Shown here in pieces: positions 25,935 through 39,171 of a DNA stretch of 64,000 nucleotides (its first letter is position 1; every line of letters starts with the position of its first letter). Below the pieces are notes generated by a model. It worked only from the letters and a program-made list of their open reading frames with translations, did no database searches and was not told the origin of the DNA. The DNA is from Ptiloglossa arizonensis. Lineage: Eukaryota > Arthropoda > Insecta > Hymenoptera > Colletidae. Where the stretch lies: NCBI RefSeq assembly GCF_051014685.1, contig NW_027478774.1, positions 248,001 to 312,000 of the forward strand, written 5' to 3'. Position numbers and translations under genes: made by a program.

Positions 25935-28312
25935 AAGAAACGCTTGAGAAACTCAAAATTTGCGCAGTTCTGATGCTCGAAACGAATAACTAGAACGGCC
26001 TAGGGGAAAAGTACGCATACCGTTGTAATCGGGCGAGATTCTACTTGCACATGCAACTGAAATTTTGCGGATTGGTCGATCCGTTCGCGAGATATGGCAG
26101 TTTGGATGTAAGAAACGCTTGAGAAACTCAAAATTTTCGCAGTTCTGATGCTCGAAACGAATAACTAGAACGGCCTAGGGGAAAAGTACGCTTACCGTTG
26201 TAATCGGGCGAGTTTCAACTTTCAGATGCAACAGAAATTTTGCGGATTGATCAATCCGTTCGCGAAATATGGCAGTTTGGATATAAGAAACGCTTGAGAA
26301 ACTCAAAATTTTCGCAGTTCTGATGCTCGAAACGAGTAACTAGAACGGCCTAGGGGAATAGTACGCATACCGATGTAATCGGGCGAGTTTCTACTTTCAG
26401 ACGCCACAGAAATTTTGCGGATTGATCAATCCGTTCGCGAGATATGGCAGTTTGGAAATAAGAAACGCTTGATAAACTCAAAATTTTCGCAGTTCTGATG
26501 CTCGAAACGAGTAACTAGAACGGCATAGGGGAAAAGTACGCATACCGTTGTAATCGGGCGAGTTTCTACTTTCAGATACAATAGAAATTTTGCGGATTGG
26601 TCAATCCGTTCGCGAGATATGGCAGTTTGGAGGTAAGAATCGCTTGAGAAACTCAAAATTTTCGCAGATCTGATGCTCGACACGAATAACTAGAACGGCC
26701 TAGGGGAAAAGTGCGCATACCGTTGTAATCGGGCGAGTTTCTACTTTCAGATGCAACAGAAATTTTGCGGATTGATCAATCCGTTCGCGAGATATGGCAG
26801 TTTGGATATAAGAAACGCTTGAGAAACTCAAAATTTTCGCAGTTCTGATGCTCGAAACGAGTAACTAGAACGGCCTAGGGTAATAGTACGCATACCGATG
26901 TAATCGGGCGAGTTTCAACTTTCAGACGCCACAGAAATTTTGCGGATTGATCAATCCGTTCGCGAGATATGGCAGATTGGAAATAAGAAACGCTTGATAA
27001 ACACAAAATTTTCGCAGTTCTGATGCTCGAAACGAGTAAGTAGAACGGCATAGGGGAAAAGTACGCATACCGTTGTAATCGGGCGAGATTCTACTTTCAG
27101 ACGCAACAGAAATTTTGCGGATTGGTCAATCCGTTCGCGAGATATGGCAGTTTGGAGGTAAGAAACGCTTGAGAAACTCAAAATTTGCGCAGTTCTGATG
27201 CTCGAAACGAATAACTAGAACGGCCTAGGGGAAAAGTACGCATACCGTTGTAATCGGGCGAGATTCTACTTGCACATGCAACTGAAATTTTGCGGATTGG
27301 TCGATCCGTTCGCGAGATATGGCAGTTTGGATGTAAGAAACGCTTGAGAAACTCAAAATTTTCGCAGTTCTGATGCTCGAAACGAATAACTAGAACGGCC
27401 TAGGGGAAAAGTACGCTTACCGTTGTAATCGGGCGAGTTTCAACTTTCAGATGCAACAGAAATTTTGCGGATTGATCAATCCGTTCGCGAAATATGGCAG
27501 TTTGGATATAAGAAACGCTTGAGAAACTCAAAATTTTCGCAGTTCTGATGCTCGAAACGAGTAACTAGAACGGCCTAGGGGAATAGTACGCATACCGATG
27601 TAATCGGGCGAGTTTCTACTTTCAGACGCCACAGAAATTTTGCGGATTGATCAATCCGTTCGCGAGATATGGCAGTTTGGAAATAAGAAACGCTTGATAA
27701 ACTCAAAATTTTCGCAGTTCTGATGCTCGAAACGAGTAACTAGAACGGCATAGGGGAAAAGTACGCATACCGTTGTAATCGGGCGAGTTTCTACTTTCAG
27801 ATACAATAGAAATTTTGCGGATTGGTCAATCCGTTCGCGAGATATGGCAGTTTGGAGGTAAGAATCGCTTGAGAAACTCAAAATTTTCGCAGATCTGATG
27901 CTCGACACGAATAACTAGAACGGCCTAGGGGAAAAGTGCGCATACCGTTGTAATCGGGCGAGTTTCTACTTTCAGATGCAACAGAAATTTTGCGGATTGA
28001 TCAATCCGTTCGCGAGATATGGCAGTTTGGATATAAGAAACGCTTGAGAAACTCAAAATTTTCGCAGTTCTGATGCTCGAAACGAGTAACTAGAACGGCC
28101 TAGGGTAATAGTACGCATACCGATGTAATCGGGCGAGTTTCAACTTTCAGACGCCACAGAAATTTTGCGGATTGATCAATCCGTTCGCGAGATATGGCAG
28201 ATTGGAAATAAGAAACGCTTGATAAACACAAAATTTTCGCAGTTCTGATGCTCGAAACGAGTAAGTAGAACGGCATAGGGGAAAAGTACGCATACCGTTG
28301 TAATCGGGCGAG
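25935..28312. repeat. 7-monomer (1225 bp) tandem duplication, apparently exact
   Basis: Bases 25935-27087 and 27160-28312 align at 1225 bp, and I find no difference over about 1153 bp. Shared rare variants include gtacgcttaccg, ttcagatacaatag, ggcagattgg with aacacaaaatt, and gagtaagtag. The left limit is ggatataag against ggaggtaag. The right limit is 27088 a against 28313 t. The block carries the first ttgcacatgcaa monomers of the window. Confidence 0.9.
26045..26056. repeat. Derived dyad ttgca-ca-tgcaa (first seen copy)
   Basis: In most of the array this segment reads tttcagatgcaac and has no strong symmetry. Near 26045 a derived monomer reads ttgcacatgcaa, giving 5-bp inverted arms around CA. 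It then recurs very often to the end of the window, mostly as gagattctacttgcac. A sister form reads ttgcacctgcaac, and ctgcagcag near 34095, 36541 and 42670 carries a PstI-type site. The dyad is a feature of the younger monomer families. Confidence 0.8.
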
Positions 28313-29094
28313 TTTCAACTTTCAGATGCAACAGAAATTTTGCGGATTGATCAATCCGTTCGCGAAATATGGCAGTTTGGATATAAGAAACGCTTGAGAA
28401 ACTCAAAATTTTCGCAGTTCTGATGCTCGACACGAATAACTAGAACGGCCTAGGGGAATAGTACGCACACCGTTGTAATCGGGCGAGTTTCTACTTTCAG
28501 ACCCAACAGAAATTTTGCGGATTGGTCAATCCGTTCGCGAGATATGGCAGTTTGGAGGTAAGAAACGCTTGAGAAACTCAAAATTTTCGCAGTTCTGATG
28601 CTCGAAACGAGTAACTAGAACGGCCTAGGGGAATAGTACGCACACCGTTGTAATCGGGCGAGTTTCTACTTTCAGACGCAACAGAAATTTTGCGGATTGG
28701 TCAATCCGTTCGCGAGATATGGCAGTTTGGAGGTAAGAAACGCTTGAGAAACTCAAAGTTTTCGCAGTTCTGATGCTCGAAACGAGTAACTAGAACGGCA
28801 TAGGGGAAGAGTACGCATACCGTTGTAATCGGGTGAGTTTCTACTTTCAGATGCAACAGAAATTTTGCGGATTGGTCAATCCGTTCGCGAGATATGGCAG
28901 TTTGGAGGTAAGAAACGCTTGAGAAACTCAAAATTTTCGCCGTTCTGATGCTCGAAACGAATGACTAGAACGGCCTAGGGGAAAAGTACGCATACCGTTG
29001 TAATCGGGCGAGTTTCTACTTTCATGTGCAACAGAAACTTTGCGAATTGGTCAATCCGTTCGCGAGATATGGCAGTTTGGATGTAAGAAACGCT

Positions 29095-32000
29095 TGAGAA
29101 ACTCAAAATTTCGCAGTTCTGATGCTCGAAACGAGTAACTAGAGCGGCCTAGGGGAATAGTACGCACACCGTTGTAATCGGGCGAGTTTCTACTTTCAGA
29201 CGCAACAGAAATATTGCGGATTGGTCAATCCGTTCGCGAGATATGGCAGTTTGGAGGTAAGAAACGCTTGAGAAACTCAAAATTTTCGCAGTTCTGATGC
29301 TCGAAACGAGTAACTAGAACGGCCTAGGGGAACAGTACGCACACCGTTGTAATCGGGCGAGTTTCTACATTCAGACGCAACAGAAATTTTGCGGATTGGT
29401 CAATCCGTTCGCGAGATATGGCAGTTTGGAGGTAAGAAAAGCTTGAGAAACTCAAAATTTCGCAGTTCTGATGCTCAAAACGAGTAACTAGAACGGCCTA
29501 GGGGAATAGTACGTACACTGTTGTAATCGGGCGAGTTTCTACTTTCAGACGCAACAGAAATTTTGCGGATTGGTCAATCCGTTCGCGAGATATGGCAGTT
29601 TGGAAATAAGAAACGCTTGAGAAACTCAAAATTTTCGCAGTTCTGATGCTCGAAACGAATAACTAGAACCGCCTAGGGAAAAAGTGCGCTACCGTTGTAA
29701 TCGGGCGAGTTTCTACTTTCAGACGCAACAGAAATTTTGCGGATTGGTCAATCCGATCGCGAGATATGGCAGTTTGGAGGTAAGAAACGCTTGAGAAACT
29801 CAAAATTTGCGCAGTTCTGATGCTCGAAACGAGTAACTAGAACGGCATAGGGGAAAAGTACGCATACCGTTGTAATCGGGCGAGTTTCAACTTTCAGATG
29901 CAACAGAAATTTTGCGGATTGGTCAATCCGTTCGCGAGATATGGCAGTTTGGAGGTAAGAAACGCTTGAGAAAATCAAAGTTTTCGCAGTTCTGATGCTC
30001 GAAACGAGTAACTAGAACGGCATAGGGGAAGAGTACGCATACCGTTGTAATCGGGTGAGTTTCTACTTTCAAATGCAACAGAAATTTTGCGTATTGTTCA
30101 ATCCGTTCGCGAGATATGGCAGTTTGGAGGTAAGAAACGCTTGAGAAACTCAAAATTTTCGCCGTTCTGATGCTCGAAACGAATGACTAGAACGGCCTAG
30201 GGGAAAAGTACGCATACCGTTGTAATCGGGCGAGTTTCTACTTTCATGTGCAACAGAAACTTTGCGAATTGGTCAATACGTTCGCGAGATATGGCAGTTT
30301 GGATGTAAGAAACGCTTGAGAAACTCAAAATTTGCGCAGTTCTGATGCTCGAAACGAATAACTAGAACGGCCTAGGGGAAAAGTGCGCATACCGTTGTAA
30401 TCTGGCGAGTTTCTACTTTCAAATGCAACAGAAATTTTGCGTATTGTTCAATCCGTTCGCGAGATATGGCAGTTTGGAGGTAAGAAACGCTTGAGAAACT
30501 CAAAATTTTCGCAGTTCTGATGCTCGAAACGAGTAACTAGAACGGCCTAGGGGAACAGTACGCACACCGTTGTAATCGGGCGAGTTTCTACATTCAGACG
30601 CAACAGAAATTTTGCGGATTGGTCAATCCGTTCGCGAGATATGGCAGTTTGGAGGTAAGAAAAGCTTGAGAAACTCAAAATTTCGCAGTTCTGATGCTCA
30701 AAACGAGTAACTAGAACGGCCTAGGGGAATAGTACGCACACTGTTGTAATCGGGCGAGTTTCTACTTTCAGACGCAACAGAAATTTTGCGGATTGGTCAA
30801 TCCGTTCGCGAGATATGGCAGTTTGGAAATAAGAAACGCTTGAGAAACTCAAAATTTTCGCAGTTCTGATGCTCGAAACGAATAACTAGAACCGCCTAGG
30901 GAAAAAGTGCGCATACCGTTGTAATCGGGCGAGTTTCTACTTTCAGACGCAACAGAAATTTTGCGGATTGGTCAATCCGATCGCGAGATATGGCAGTTTG
31001 GAGGTAAGAAACGCTTGAGAAACTCAAAATTTTCGCAGTTCTGATGCTCGAAACGAATAACTAGAACGGCATAGGGGAAAAGTACGCATACCGTTGTAAT
31101 CGGGCGAGTTTCTACTTTCAGATGCAACAGAAATTTTGCGGATTGGTCAATCCGTTCGCGCGATATGGCAGTTTGGATGTAAGAAACGCTTGAGAAACTC
31201 AAAATTTGCGCAGTTCTGATGCTCGAAACGAGTAAGTAGAACGGCATAGGGGAAAAGTACGCATACCGTTGTAATCGGGCGAGTTTCAACTTTCAGATGC
31301 AACAGAAATTTTGCGGATTGATCAATCCGTTCGCGAAATATGGCAGTTTGGATATAAGAAACGCTTGAGAAACTCAAAATTTTCGCAGTTCTGATGCTCG
31401 ACACGAATAACTAGAACGGCCTAGGGGAATAGTACGCACACCGTTGTAATCGGGCGAGTTTCTACTTTCAGACGCAACAGAAATTTTGCGGATTGGTCAA
31501 TCCGTTCGCGAGATATGGCAGTTTGGAGGTAAGAAACGCTTGAGAAACTCAAAATTTTCGCAGTTCTGATGCTCGAAACGAGTAACTAGAACGGCCTAGG
31601 GGAATAGTACGCACACCGTTGTAATCGGGCGAGTTTCTACTTTCAGACGCAACAGAAATTTTGCGGATTGGTCAATCCGTTCGCGAGATATGGCAGTTTG
31701 GAGGTAAGAAACGCTTGAGAAACTCAAAATTTGCGCAGTTCTGATGTTCGACACGAATAACTAGAACGGCCTAGGGGAAAAGTGCGCATACCGTTGTAAT
31801 CGGGCGAGCTTCTACTTTCAGATGCATCAGAAATTTTGCGGATTGATCAATCCGTTCGCGAGATATGGCAGTTTGGAAATAAGAAACGCTTGATAAACTC
31901 AAAATTTTCGCAGTTCTGATGCTCGAAACGAGTAACTAGAACGGCATAGGGCAAAAGTACGCATACCGTTGTAATCGGGCGAGTTTCTACATTCATGTGC

Positions 32001-32935
32001 AACAGAAACTTTGCGGATTGGTCAATCCGTTCGCGAGATATGGCAGTTTGGATGTAAGAAACGCTTGAGAAACTCAAAATTTGCGCAGTTCTGATGCTCG
32101 AAACGAATAACTAGAACGGCCTAGGGGAAAAGTGCGCATACCGTTGTAATCTGGCGAGTTTCTACTTTCAAATGCAACAGAAATTTTGTGTATTGATCAA
32201 TCCGTTCGCGAGATATGGCAGTTTGGAGGTAAGAAACGCTTGAGAAACTCAAAATTTCGCAGTTCTGATGCTCGAAACGAGTAACTAGAACGGCCTAGGG
32301 GAATAGTACGCACACCGTTGTAATCGGGCGAGTTTCTACTTTCAGACGCAACAGAAATATTGCGGATTGGTCAATCCGTTCGCGAGATATGGCAGTTTGG
32401 AGGTAAGAAACGCTTGAGTAACTCAAAATTTTCGCAGTTCTGATGCTCGAAACGAGTAACTAGAACGGCCTAGGGGAACAGTACGCACACCGTTGTAATC
32501 GGGCGAGTTTCTACATTCAGACGCAACAGAAATTTTGCGGATTGGTCAATCCGTTCGCGAGATATGGCAGTTTGGAGGTAAGAAAAGCTTGAGAAACTCA
32601 AAATTTCGCAGTTCTGATGCTCAAAACGAGTAACTAGAACGGCCTAGGGGAATAGTACGCACACTGTTGTAATCGGGCGAGTTTCTACTTTCAGACGCAA
32701 CAGAAATTTTGCGGATTGGTCAATCCGTTCGCGAGATATGGCAGTTTGGAAATAAGAAACGCTTGAGAAACTCAAAATTTTCGCAGTTCTGATGCTCGAA
32801 ACGAATAACTAGAACCGCCTAGGGGAATAGTGCGCATACCGTTGTAATCGGGCGAGTTTCTACTTTCAGACGCAACAGAAATTTTGCGGATTGGTCAATC
32901 CGATCGCGAGATATGGCAGTTTGGAGGTAAGAAAC
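29095..32935. repeat. Zone 3 core: cluster of 174-bp monomers
   Basis: After about 166 monomers in perfect 175-bp register, single-base losses appear near 29109, 29457, 29686, 30678, 32257 and 32602. Five are aaaatttcgcag in place of aaaattttcgcag, and one is gcgctaccg in place of gcgcataccg. The losses near 29457, 30678 and 32602 share agaaaagcttgag and gctcaaaacg, so they are copies of one deleted monomer. A block with ctacattcagacg recurs at 29368, 30591 and 32513 (7 and 11 monomers apart). Copying of a deletion haplotype explains most of the cluster. Confidence 0.85.
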
Positions 32936-35900
32936 GCTTGAGAAACTCAAAATTTTCGCAGTTCTGATGCTCGAAACGAATAACTAGAACGGCATAGGGG
33001 AAAAGTACGCATACCGTTGTAATCGGGCGAGTTTCTACTTTCAGATGCAACAGAAATTTTGCGGATTGGTCAATCCGTTCGCGCGATATGGCAGTTTGGA
33101 TGTAAGAAACGCTTGAGAAACTCAAAATTTGCGCAGTTCTGATGCTCGACACGAATAACTAGAACGGCCTAGGGGAAAAGTGCGCATACCGTTGTAATCG
33201 GGCGAGTTTCAACTTTCAGATGCAACAGAAATTTTGCGGATTGATCAATCCGTTCGCGAAATATGGCAGTTTGGATATAAGAAACGCTTGAGAAACTCAA
33301 AATTTTCGCAGTTCTGATGCTCGAAACGAGTAACTAGAACGGCCTAGGGGAATAGTACGCACACCGTTGTAATCGGGCGAGTTTCTACTTTCAGACGCAA
33401 CAGAAATTTTGCGGATTGGTCAATCCGTTCGCGAGATATGGCAGTTTGGAGGTAAGAAACGCTTGAGAAACTCAAAATTTGCGCAGTTCTGATGCTCGAA
33501 ACGAATAACTAGAACGGCCTAGGGGAAAAGTACGCATACCGTTGTAATCGGGCGAGATTCTACTTGCACATGCAACTGAAATTTTGCGGATTGGTCGATC
33601 CGTTCGCGAGATATGGCAGTTTGGAGGTAAGAAACGCTTGAGAAACTCAAAATTTTCGCAGTTCTGATGCTCGAAACGAATAACTAGAACGGCCTAGGGG
33701 AAAAGTGCGCATACCGTTGTAATCGGGCGAGATTCTACTTGCACATGCAACAGAAATTTTGCGGATTGATCAATCCGTTCGCGAGATATGGCAGTTTGGA
33801 TATAAGAAACGCTTGATAAACTCAAAATTTTCGCAGTTCTGATGCTCGAAACGAGTAACTAGAACGGCATAGGGGAAAAGTACGCATACCGTTGTAATCG
33901 GGCGAGTTTCTACTTTCAGACGCAACAGAAATTTTGCGGATTGGTCAATCCGTTCGCGAGATATGGCAGTTTGGAGGTAAGAAACGCTTGATAAACTCAA
34001 AATTTTCGCATTTCTGATGCTCGAAACGAGTAACTAGAACGGCATAGGGGAAAAGTACGCATACCGTTGTAATCGGGCGAGTTTCTACTTGCACCTGCAG
34101 CAGAAATTTTGCGGATTGGTCGATCCGTTCGCGAGATATGGCAGTTTGGAGGTAAGAAACGCTTGAGAAACTCAAAATTTGCGCAGTTCTGATGCTCGAC
34201 ACGAATAACTAGAACGGCCTAGGGGAAAAGTGCGCATACCGTTGTAATCGGGCGAGTTTCTACTTTCGGATGCAACAGAAATTTTGCGGATTGATCAATC
34301 CGTTCGCGAGATATGGCAGTTTGGATATAAGAAACGCTTGATAAACTCAAAATTTTCGCAGTTCTGATGCTCGAAACGAGTAACTAGAACGGCATAGGGG
34401 AAAAGTACGCATACCGTTGTAATCGGGCGAGCTTCTACTTTCAGATGCAACAGAAATTTTGCGGATTGGTCAATCCGTTCGCGAGATATGGCAGTTTGGA
34501 TGTAAGAAACGCTTGAGAAACTCAACATTTTCGCAGTTCCGATGCTCGAAACGAGTAACTAGAACGGCCTAGGGGAATAGTACGCACACCGTTGTAATCG
34601 GGCGAGTTTCTACTTTCATGTGCAACAGAAACTTTGCGGATTGGTCAATCCGTTCGCGAGATATGGCAGTTTGGATATAAGAAACGCTTGAGAAACTCAA
34701 AATTTGCGCAGTTCTGATGCTCGGAACGAAATAACTAGAACGGCCTAGGGGAAAAGTACGCATACCGTTGTAATCGGGCGAGATTCTACTTGCACATGCA
34801 ACAGAAATTTTGCGGATTGATCAATCCGTTCGCGAGATATGGCAGTTTGGATATAAGAAACGCTTGATAAACTCAAAATTTTCGCAGTTCTGATGCTCGA
34901 AACGAGTAACTAGAACGGCATAGGGGAAAAGTACGCATACCGTTGTAATCGGGCGAGTTTCTACTTTCAGATGCAACAGAAATTTTGCGGATTGATCAAT
35001 CCGTTCGCGAGATATGGCAGTTTGGATATAAGAAACGCTTGAGAAACTCAAAATTTGCGCAGTTCTGATGCTCGAAACGAATAACTAGAACGGCCTAGGG
35101 GAAGAGTACGCATACCGTTGTAATCGGGCGAGATTCTACTTGCACATGCAACTGAAATTTTTCGGATTGGTCGATCCGTTCGCGAGATATGGCAGTTTGG
35201 AAGTAAGAAACGCTTGCTCAAAATTTTCGCAGTTCTGATGCTCGAAACGAATAACTAGAACGGCCTAGGGGAAAAGTACGCATACCGTTGTAATCGGGCG
35301 AGTTTCTACTTGCAGATGCAACAGAAATTTTGCGGATTGGTCGATCCGTTCGCGAGATATGGCAGTTTGGAGGTAAGAAACGCTTGAGAAACTCAAAATT
35401 TTCGCAGTTCTGATGCTCGAAACGAATAACTAGAACGGCATAGGGGAAAAGTACGCATACCGTTGTAATCGGGCGAGTTTCTACTTTCAGATGCAACAGA
35501 AATTTTGCGGATTGGTCAATCCGTTCGCGCGATATGGCAGTTTGGATGTAAGAAACGCTTGAGAAACTCAAAATTTGCGCAGTTCTGATGCTCGACACGA
35601 ATAACTAGAACGGCCTAGGGGAAAAGTGCGCATACCGTTGTAATCGGGCGAGTTTCAACTTTCAGATGCAACAGAAATTTTGCGGATTGATCAATCCGTT
35701 CGCGAAATATGGCAGTTTGGATATAAGAAACGCTTGAGAAACTCAAAATTTTCGCAGTTCTGATGCTCGAAACGAGTAACTAGAACGGCCTAGGGGAATA
35801 GTACGCACACCGTTGTAATCGGGCGAGTTTCTACTTTCAGACGCAACAGAAATTTTGCGGATTGGTCAATCCGTTCGCGAGATATGGCAGTTTGGAGGTA

Positions 35901-37660
35901 AGAAACGCTTGAGAAACTCAAAATTTGCGCAGTTCTGATGCTCGAAACGAATAACTAGAACGGCCTAGGGGAAAAGTACGCATACCGTTGTAATCGGGCG
36001 AGATTCTACTTGCACATGCAACTGAAATTTTGCGGATTGGTCGATCCGTTCGCGAGATATGGCAGTTTGGAGGTAAGAAACGCTTGAGAAACTCAAAATT
36101 TTCGCAGTTCTGATGCTCGAAACGAATAACTAGAACGGCCTAGGGGAAAAGTGCGCATACCGTTGTAATCGGGCGAGATTCTACTTGCACATGCAACAGA
36201 AATTTTGCGGATTGATCAATCCGTTCGCGAGATATGGCAGTTTGGATATAAGAAACGCTTGATAAACTCAAAATTTTCGCAGTTCTGATGCTCGAAACGA
36301 GTAACTAGAACGGCATAGGGGAAAAGTACGCATACCGTTGTAATCGGGCGAGTTTCTACTTTCAGACGCAACAGAAATTTTGCGGATTGGTCAATCCGTT
36401 CGCGAGATATGGCAGTTTGGAGGTAAGAAACGCTTGATAAACTCAAAATTTTCGCATTTCTGATGCTCGAAACGAGTAACTAGAACGGCATAGGGGAAAA
36501 GTACGCATACCGTTGTAATCGGGCGAGTTTCTACTTGCACCTGCAGCAGAAATTTTGCGGATTGGTCGATCCGTTCGCGAGATATGGCAGTTTGGAGGTA
36601 AGAAACGCTTGAGAAACTCAAAATTTGCGCAGTTCTGATGCTCGACACGAATAACTAGAACGGCCTAGGGGAAAAGTGCGCATACCGTTGTAATCGGGCG
36701 AGTTTCTACTTTCGGATGCAACAGAAATTTTGCGGATTGATCAATCCGTTCGCGAGATATGGCAGTTTGGATATAAGAAACGCTTGATAAACTCAAAATT
36801 TTCGCAGTTCTGATGCTCGAAACGAGTAACTAGAACGGCATAGGGGAAAAGTACGCATACCGTTGTAATCGGGCGAGCTTCTACTTTCAGATGCAACAGA
36901 AATTTTGCGGATTGGTCAATCCGTTCGCGAGATATGGCAGTTTGGAGGTAAGAAACGCTTGAGAAACTCAACATTTTCGCAGTTCCGATGCTCGAAACGA
37001 GTAACTAGAACGGCCTAGGGGAATAGTACGCACACCGTTGTAATCGGGCGAGTTTCTACTTTCATGTGCAACAGAAACTTTGCGGATTGGTCAATCCGTT
37101 CGCGAGATATGGCAGTTTGGATATAAGAAACGCTTGAGAAACTCAAAATTTGCGCAGTTCTGATGCTCGGAACGAAATAACTAGAACGGCCTAGGGGAAA
37201 AGTACGCATACCGTTGTAATCGGGCGAGATTCTACTTGCACATGCAACAGAAATTTTGCGGATTGATCAATCCGTTCGCGAGATATGGCAGTTTGGATAT
37301 AAGAAACGCTTGATAAACTCAAAATTTTCGCAGTTCTGATGCTCGAAACGAGTAACTAGAACGGCATAGGGGAAAAGTACGCATACCGTTGTAATCGGGC
37401 GAGTTTCTACTTTCAGATGCAACAGAAATTTTGCGGATTGATCAATCCGTTCGCGAGATATGGCAGTTTGGATATAAGAAACGCTTGAGAAACTCAAAAT
37501 TTGCGCAGTTCTGATGCTCGAAACGAATAACTAGAACGGCCTAGGGGAAGAGTACGCATACCGTTGTAATCGGGCGAGATTCTACTTGCACATGCAACTG
37601 AAATTTTTCGGATTGGTCGATCCGTTCGCGAGATATGGCAGTTTGGAAGTAAGAAACGCT
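32904..37660. repeat. 14-monomer (2446 bp) tandem HOR, two copies
   Basis: Bases 32904-35214 and 35350-37660 align at 2446 bp, with very few differences (for example 34501 t against 36947 g). The offset is 14 x 175 minus 4, because each unit carries one +1 monomer (near 34728 and 37170) and the first unit ends with a 5-bp loss near 35215. Shared rare features are gcgcgatatgg, the ctgcagcag monomer and the tgcaactgaaatttttcgg monomer. The match continues after the deletion to about 35500/37951 at offset 2451. Confidence 0.9.
35205..35225 (+). repeat. 170-bp monomer: 5-bp deletion in the ttgag dyad
   Basis: Here cgcttgagaaactcaaa is shortened to cgcttgctcaaa, removing five bases and destroying the ttgag-aaa-ctcaa dyad. 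The second HOR copy near 37661 is intact, so the deletion post-dates the 14-mer duplication or was repaired in the other copy. It is the only monomer of this length that I found. Confidence 0.9.
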
Positions 37661-39171
37661 TGAGAAACTCAAAATTTTCGCAGTTCTGATGCTCGAAACG
37701 AATAACTAGAACGGCCTAGGGGAAAAGTACGCATACCGTTGTAATCGGGCGAGTTTCTACTTGCAGATGCAACAGAAATTTTGCGGATTGGTCGATCCGT
37801 TCGCGAGATATGGCAGTTTGGAAGTAAGAAACGCTTGAGAAACTCAAAATTTTCGCAGTTCTGATGCTCGAAACGAATAACTAGAACGGCATAGGGGAAA
37901 AGTACGCATACCGTTGTAATCGGGCGAGTTTCTACTTTCAGATGCAACTGAAATTTTGCGGATTGGTCGATCCGTTCGCGAGATATGGCAGTTTGGATGT
38001 AAGAAACGCTTGAGAAACTCAAAACTTTCGCAGTTCTGATGCTCGAAACGAATAACTGGAACGGCCTAGGGGAAAACTACACATACCGTTGTAATCGGGC
38101 GAGTTTCTACTTTCAGATGCAACAGAAATTTTGCGGATTGGTCAATCCGTTCGCGAGATATGGCAGTTTGGATGTAAGAAACGCTTGAGAAACTCAAAAT
38201 TTGCGCAGTTCTGATGCTCGAAACGAATAACTAGAACGGCCTAGGGGAAAAGTGCGCATACCGTTGTAATCGGGCGAGTTTCTACTTTCAGATGCAACAG
38301 AAATTTTGCGTATTGATCAATCCGTTCGCGAGATATGGCAGTTTGGAGGTAAGAAACGCTTGATAAACTCAAAATTTTCGCAGTTCTGATGCTCGAAACG
38401 AGTAACTAGAACGGCATAGGGGAAAAGTACGCATACCGTTGTAACCGGGGAGTTTCTACTTGCACCTGCAACAGAAATTTTGCGGATTGGTCGATCCGTT
38501 CGCGAGATATGGCAGTTTGGAAGTAAGAAACGCTTGAGAAACTCAAAATTTTCGCAGTTCTGATGCTCGAAACGAATAACTAGAACGGCCTAGGGGAAAA
38601 GTGCGCATACCGTTGTAATAGGGCGAGTTTCTACTTTCAGATGCAACAGAAATTTTGCGGATTGATCAATCCGTTCGCGAGATATGGCAGTTTGGATATA
38701 AGAAACGCTTGAGAAACTCAAAATTTGCGCAGCTCTGATGCTCGGAACGAAATAACTAGAACTGCCTAGGGGAATAGTACCCACACCGTTTTAATCGGGC
38801 GAGTTTCTACTTTCAGATGCAACAGAAATTTTGCGGATTGGTCAATCCGTTCGCGAGATATGGCAGTTTGGAGGTAAGAAACGCTTGAGAAACTCAAAAT
38901 TTGCGCAGTTCTGATGCTCGAAACGAATAAGTAGAACGGCCTAGGGGAAAAGTACGCATACCGTTGTAATCGGGCGAGATTCTACTTGCACATGCAACTG
39001 AAATTTTGCGGATTGATCAATCCGTTCGCGAGATATGGCAGTTTGGATATAAGAAACGCTTGAGAAACTCAAAATTTGCGCAGTTCTGATGCTCGGAACG
39101 AAATAACTAGAACGGCCTAGGGGAAAAGTACGCATACCGTTGTAATCGGGCGAGATTCTACTTGCACATGC
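37661..39171. repeat. Satellite segment between the second and third 14-mer copies
   Basis: This stretch is pure satellite. It includes a monomer with aaaactttcgcag and aactggaacggcc followed by ctacacatacc (near 38020-38085), which is a zone 1 type reappearing after a long absence. It also holds a one-base loss near 38443 (gtaaccggggag), the gtaatagggcg monomer (near 38617), and a divergent monomer with gtacccacaccgttttaatcgg (near 38777). All of these recur in the larger HORs to the right. Confidence 0.75.

Larger units (their letters stand above)
17280..29100. repeat. Zone 2: gtacgcacaccg / gcatagg / ttgataaactc monomers
   Basis: The common monomer forms are ctttcagacgcaac, gaatagtacgcacaccg, cgagtaactagaacggcatagg, ggaaataag or ggatataag with gataaactc, and the palindromic attgatcaat junction. 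The register stays at exactly 175 bp. Local duplications are frequent but more diverged than in zone 4. For example, 21001-21830 resembles 23801-24630 at a 16-monomer offset with several differences, and about 24526-25020 resembles 28551-29045 at a 23-monomer offset. Confidence 0.75.
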
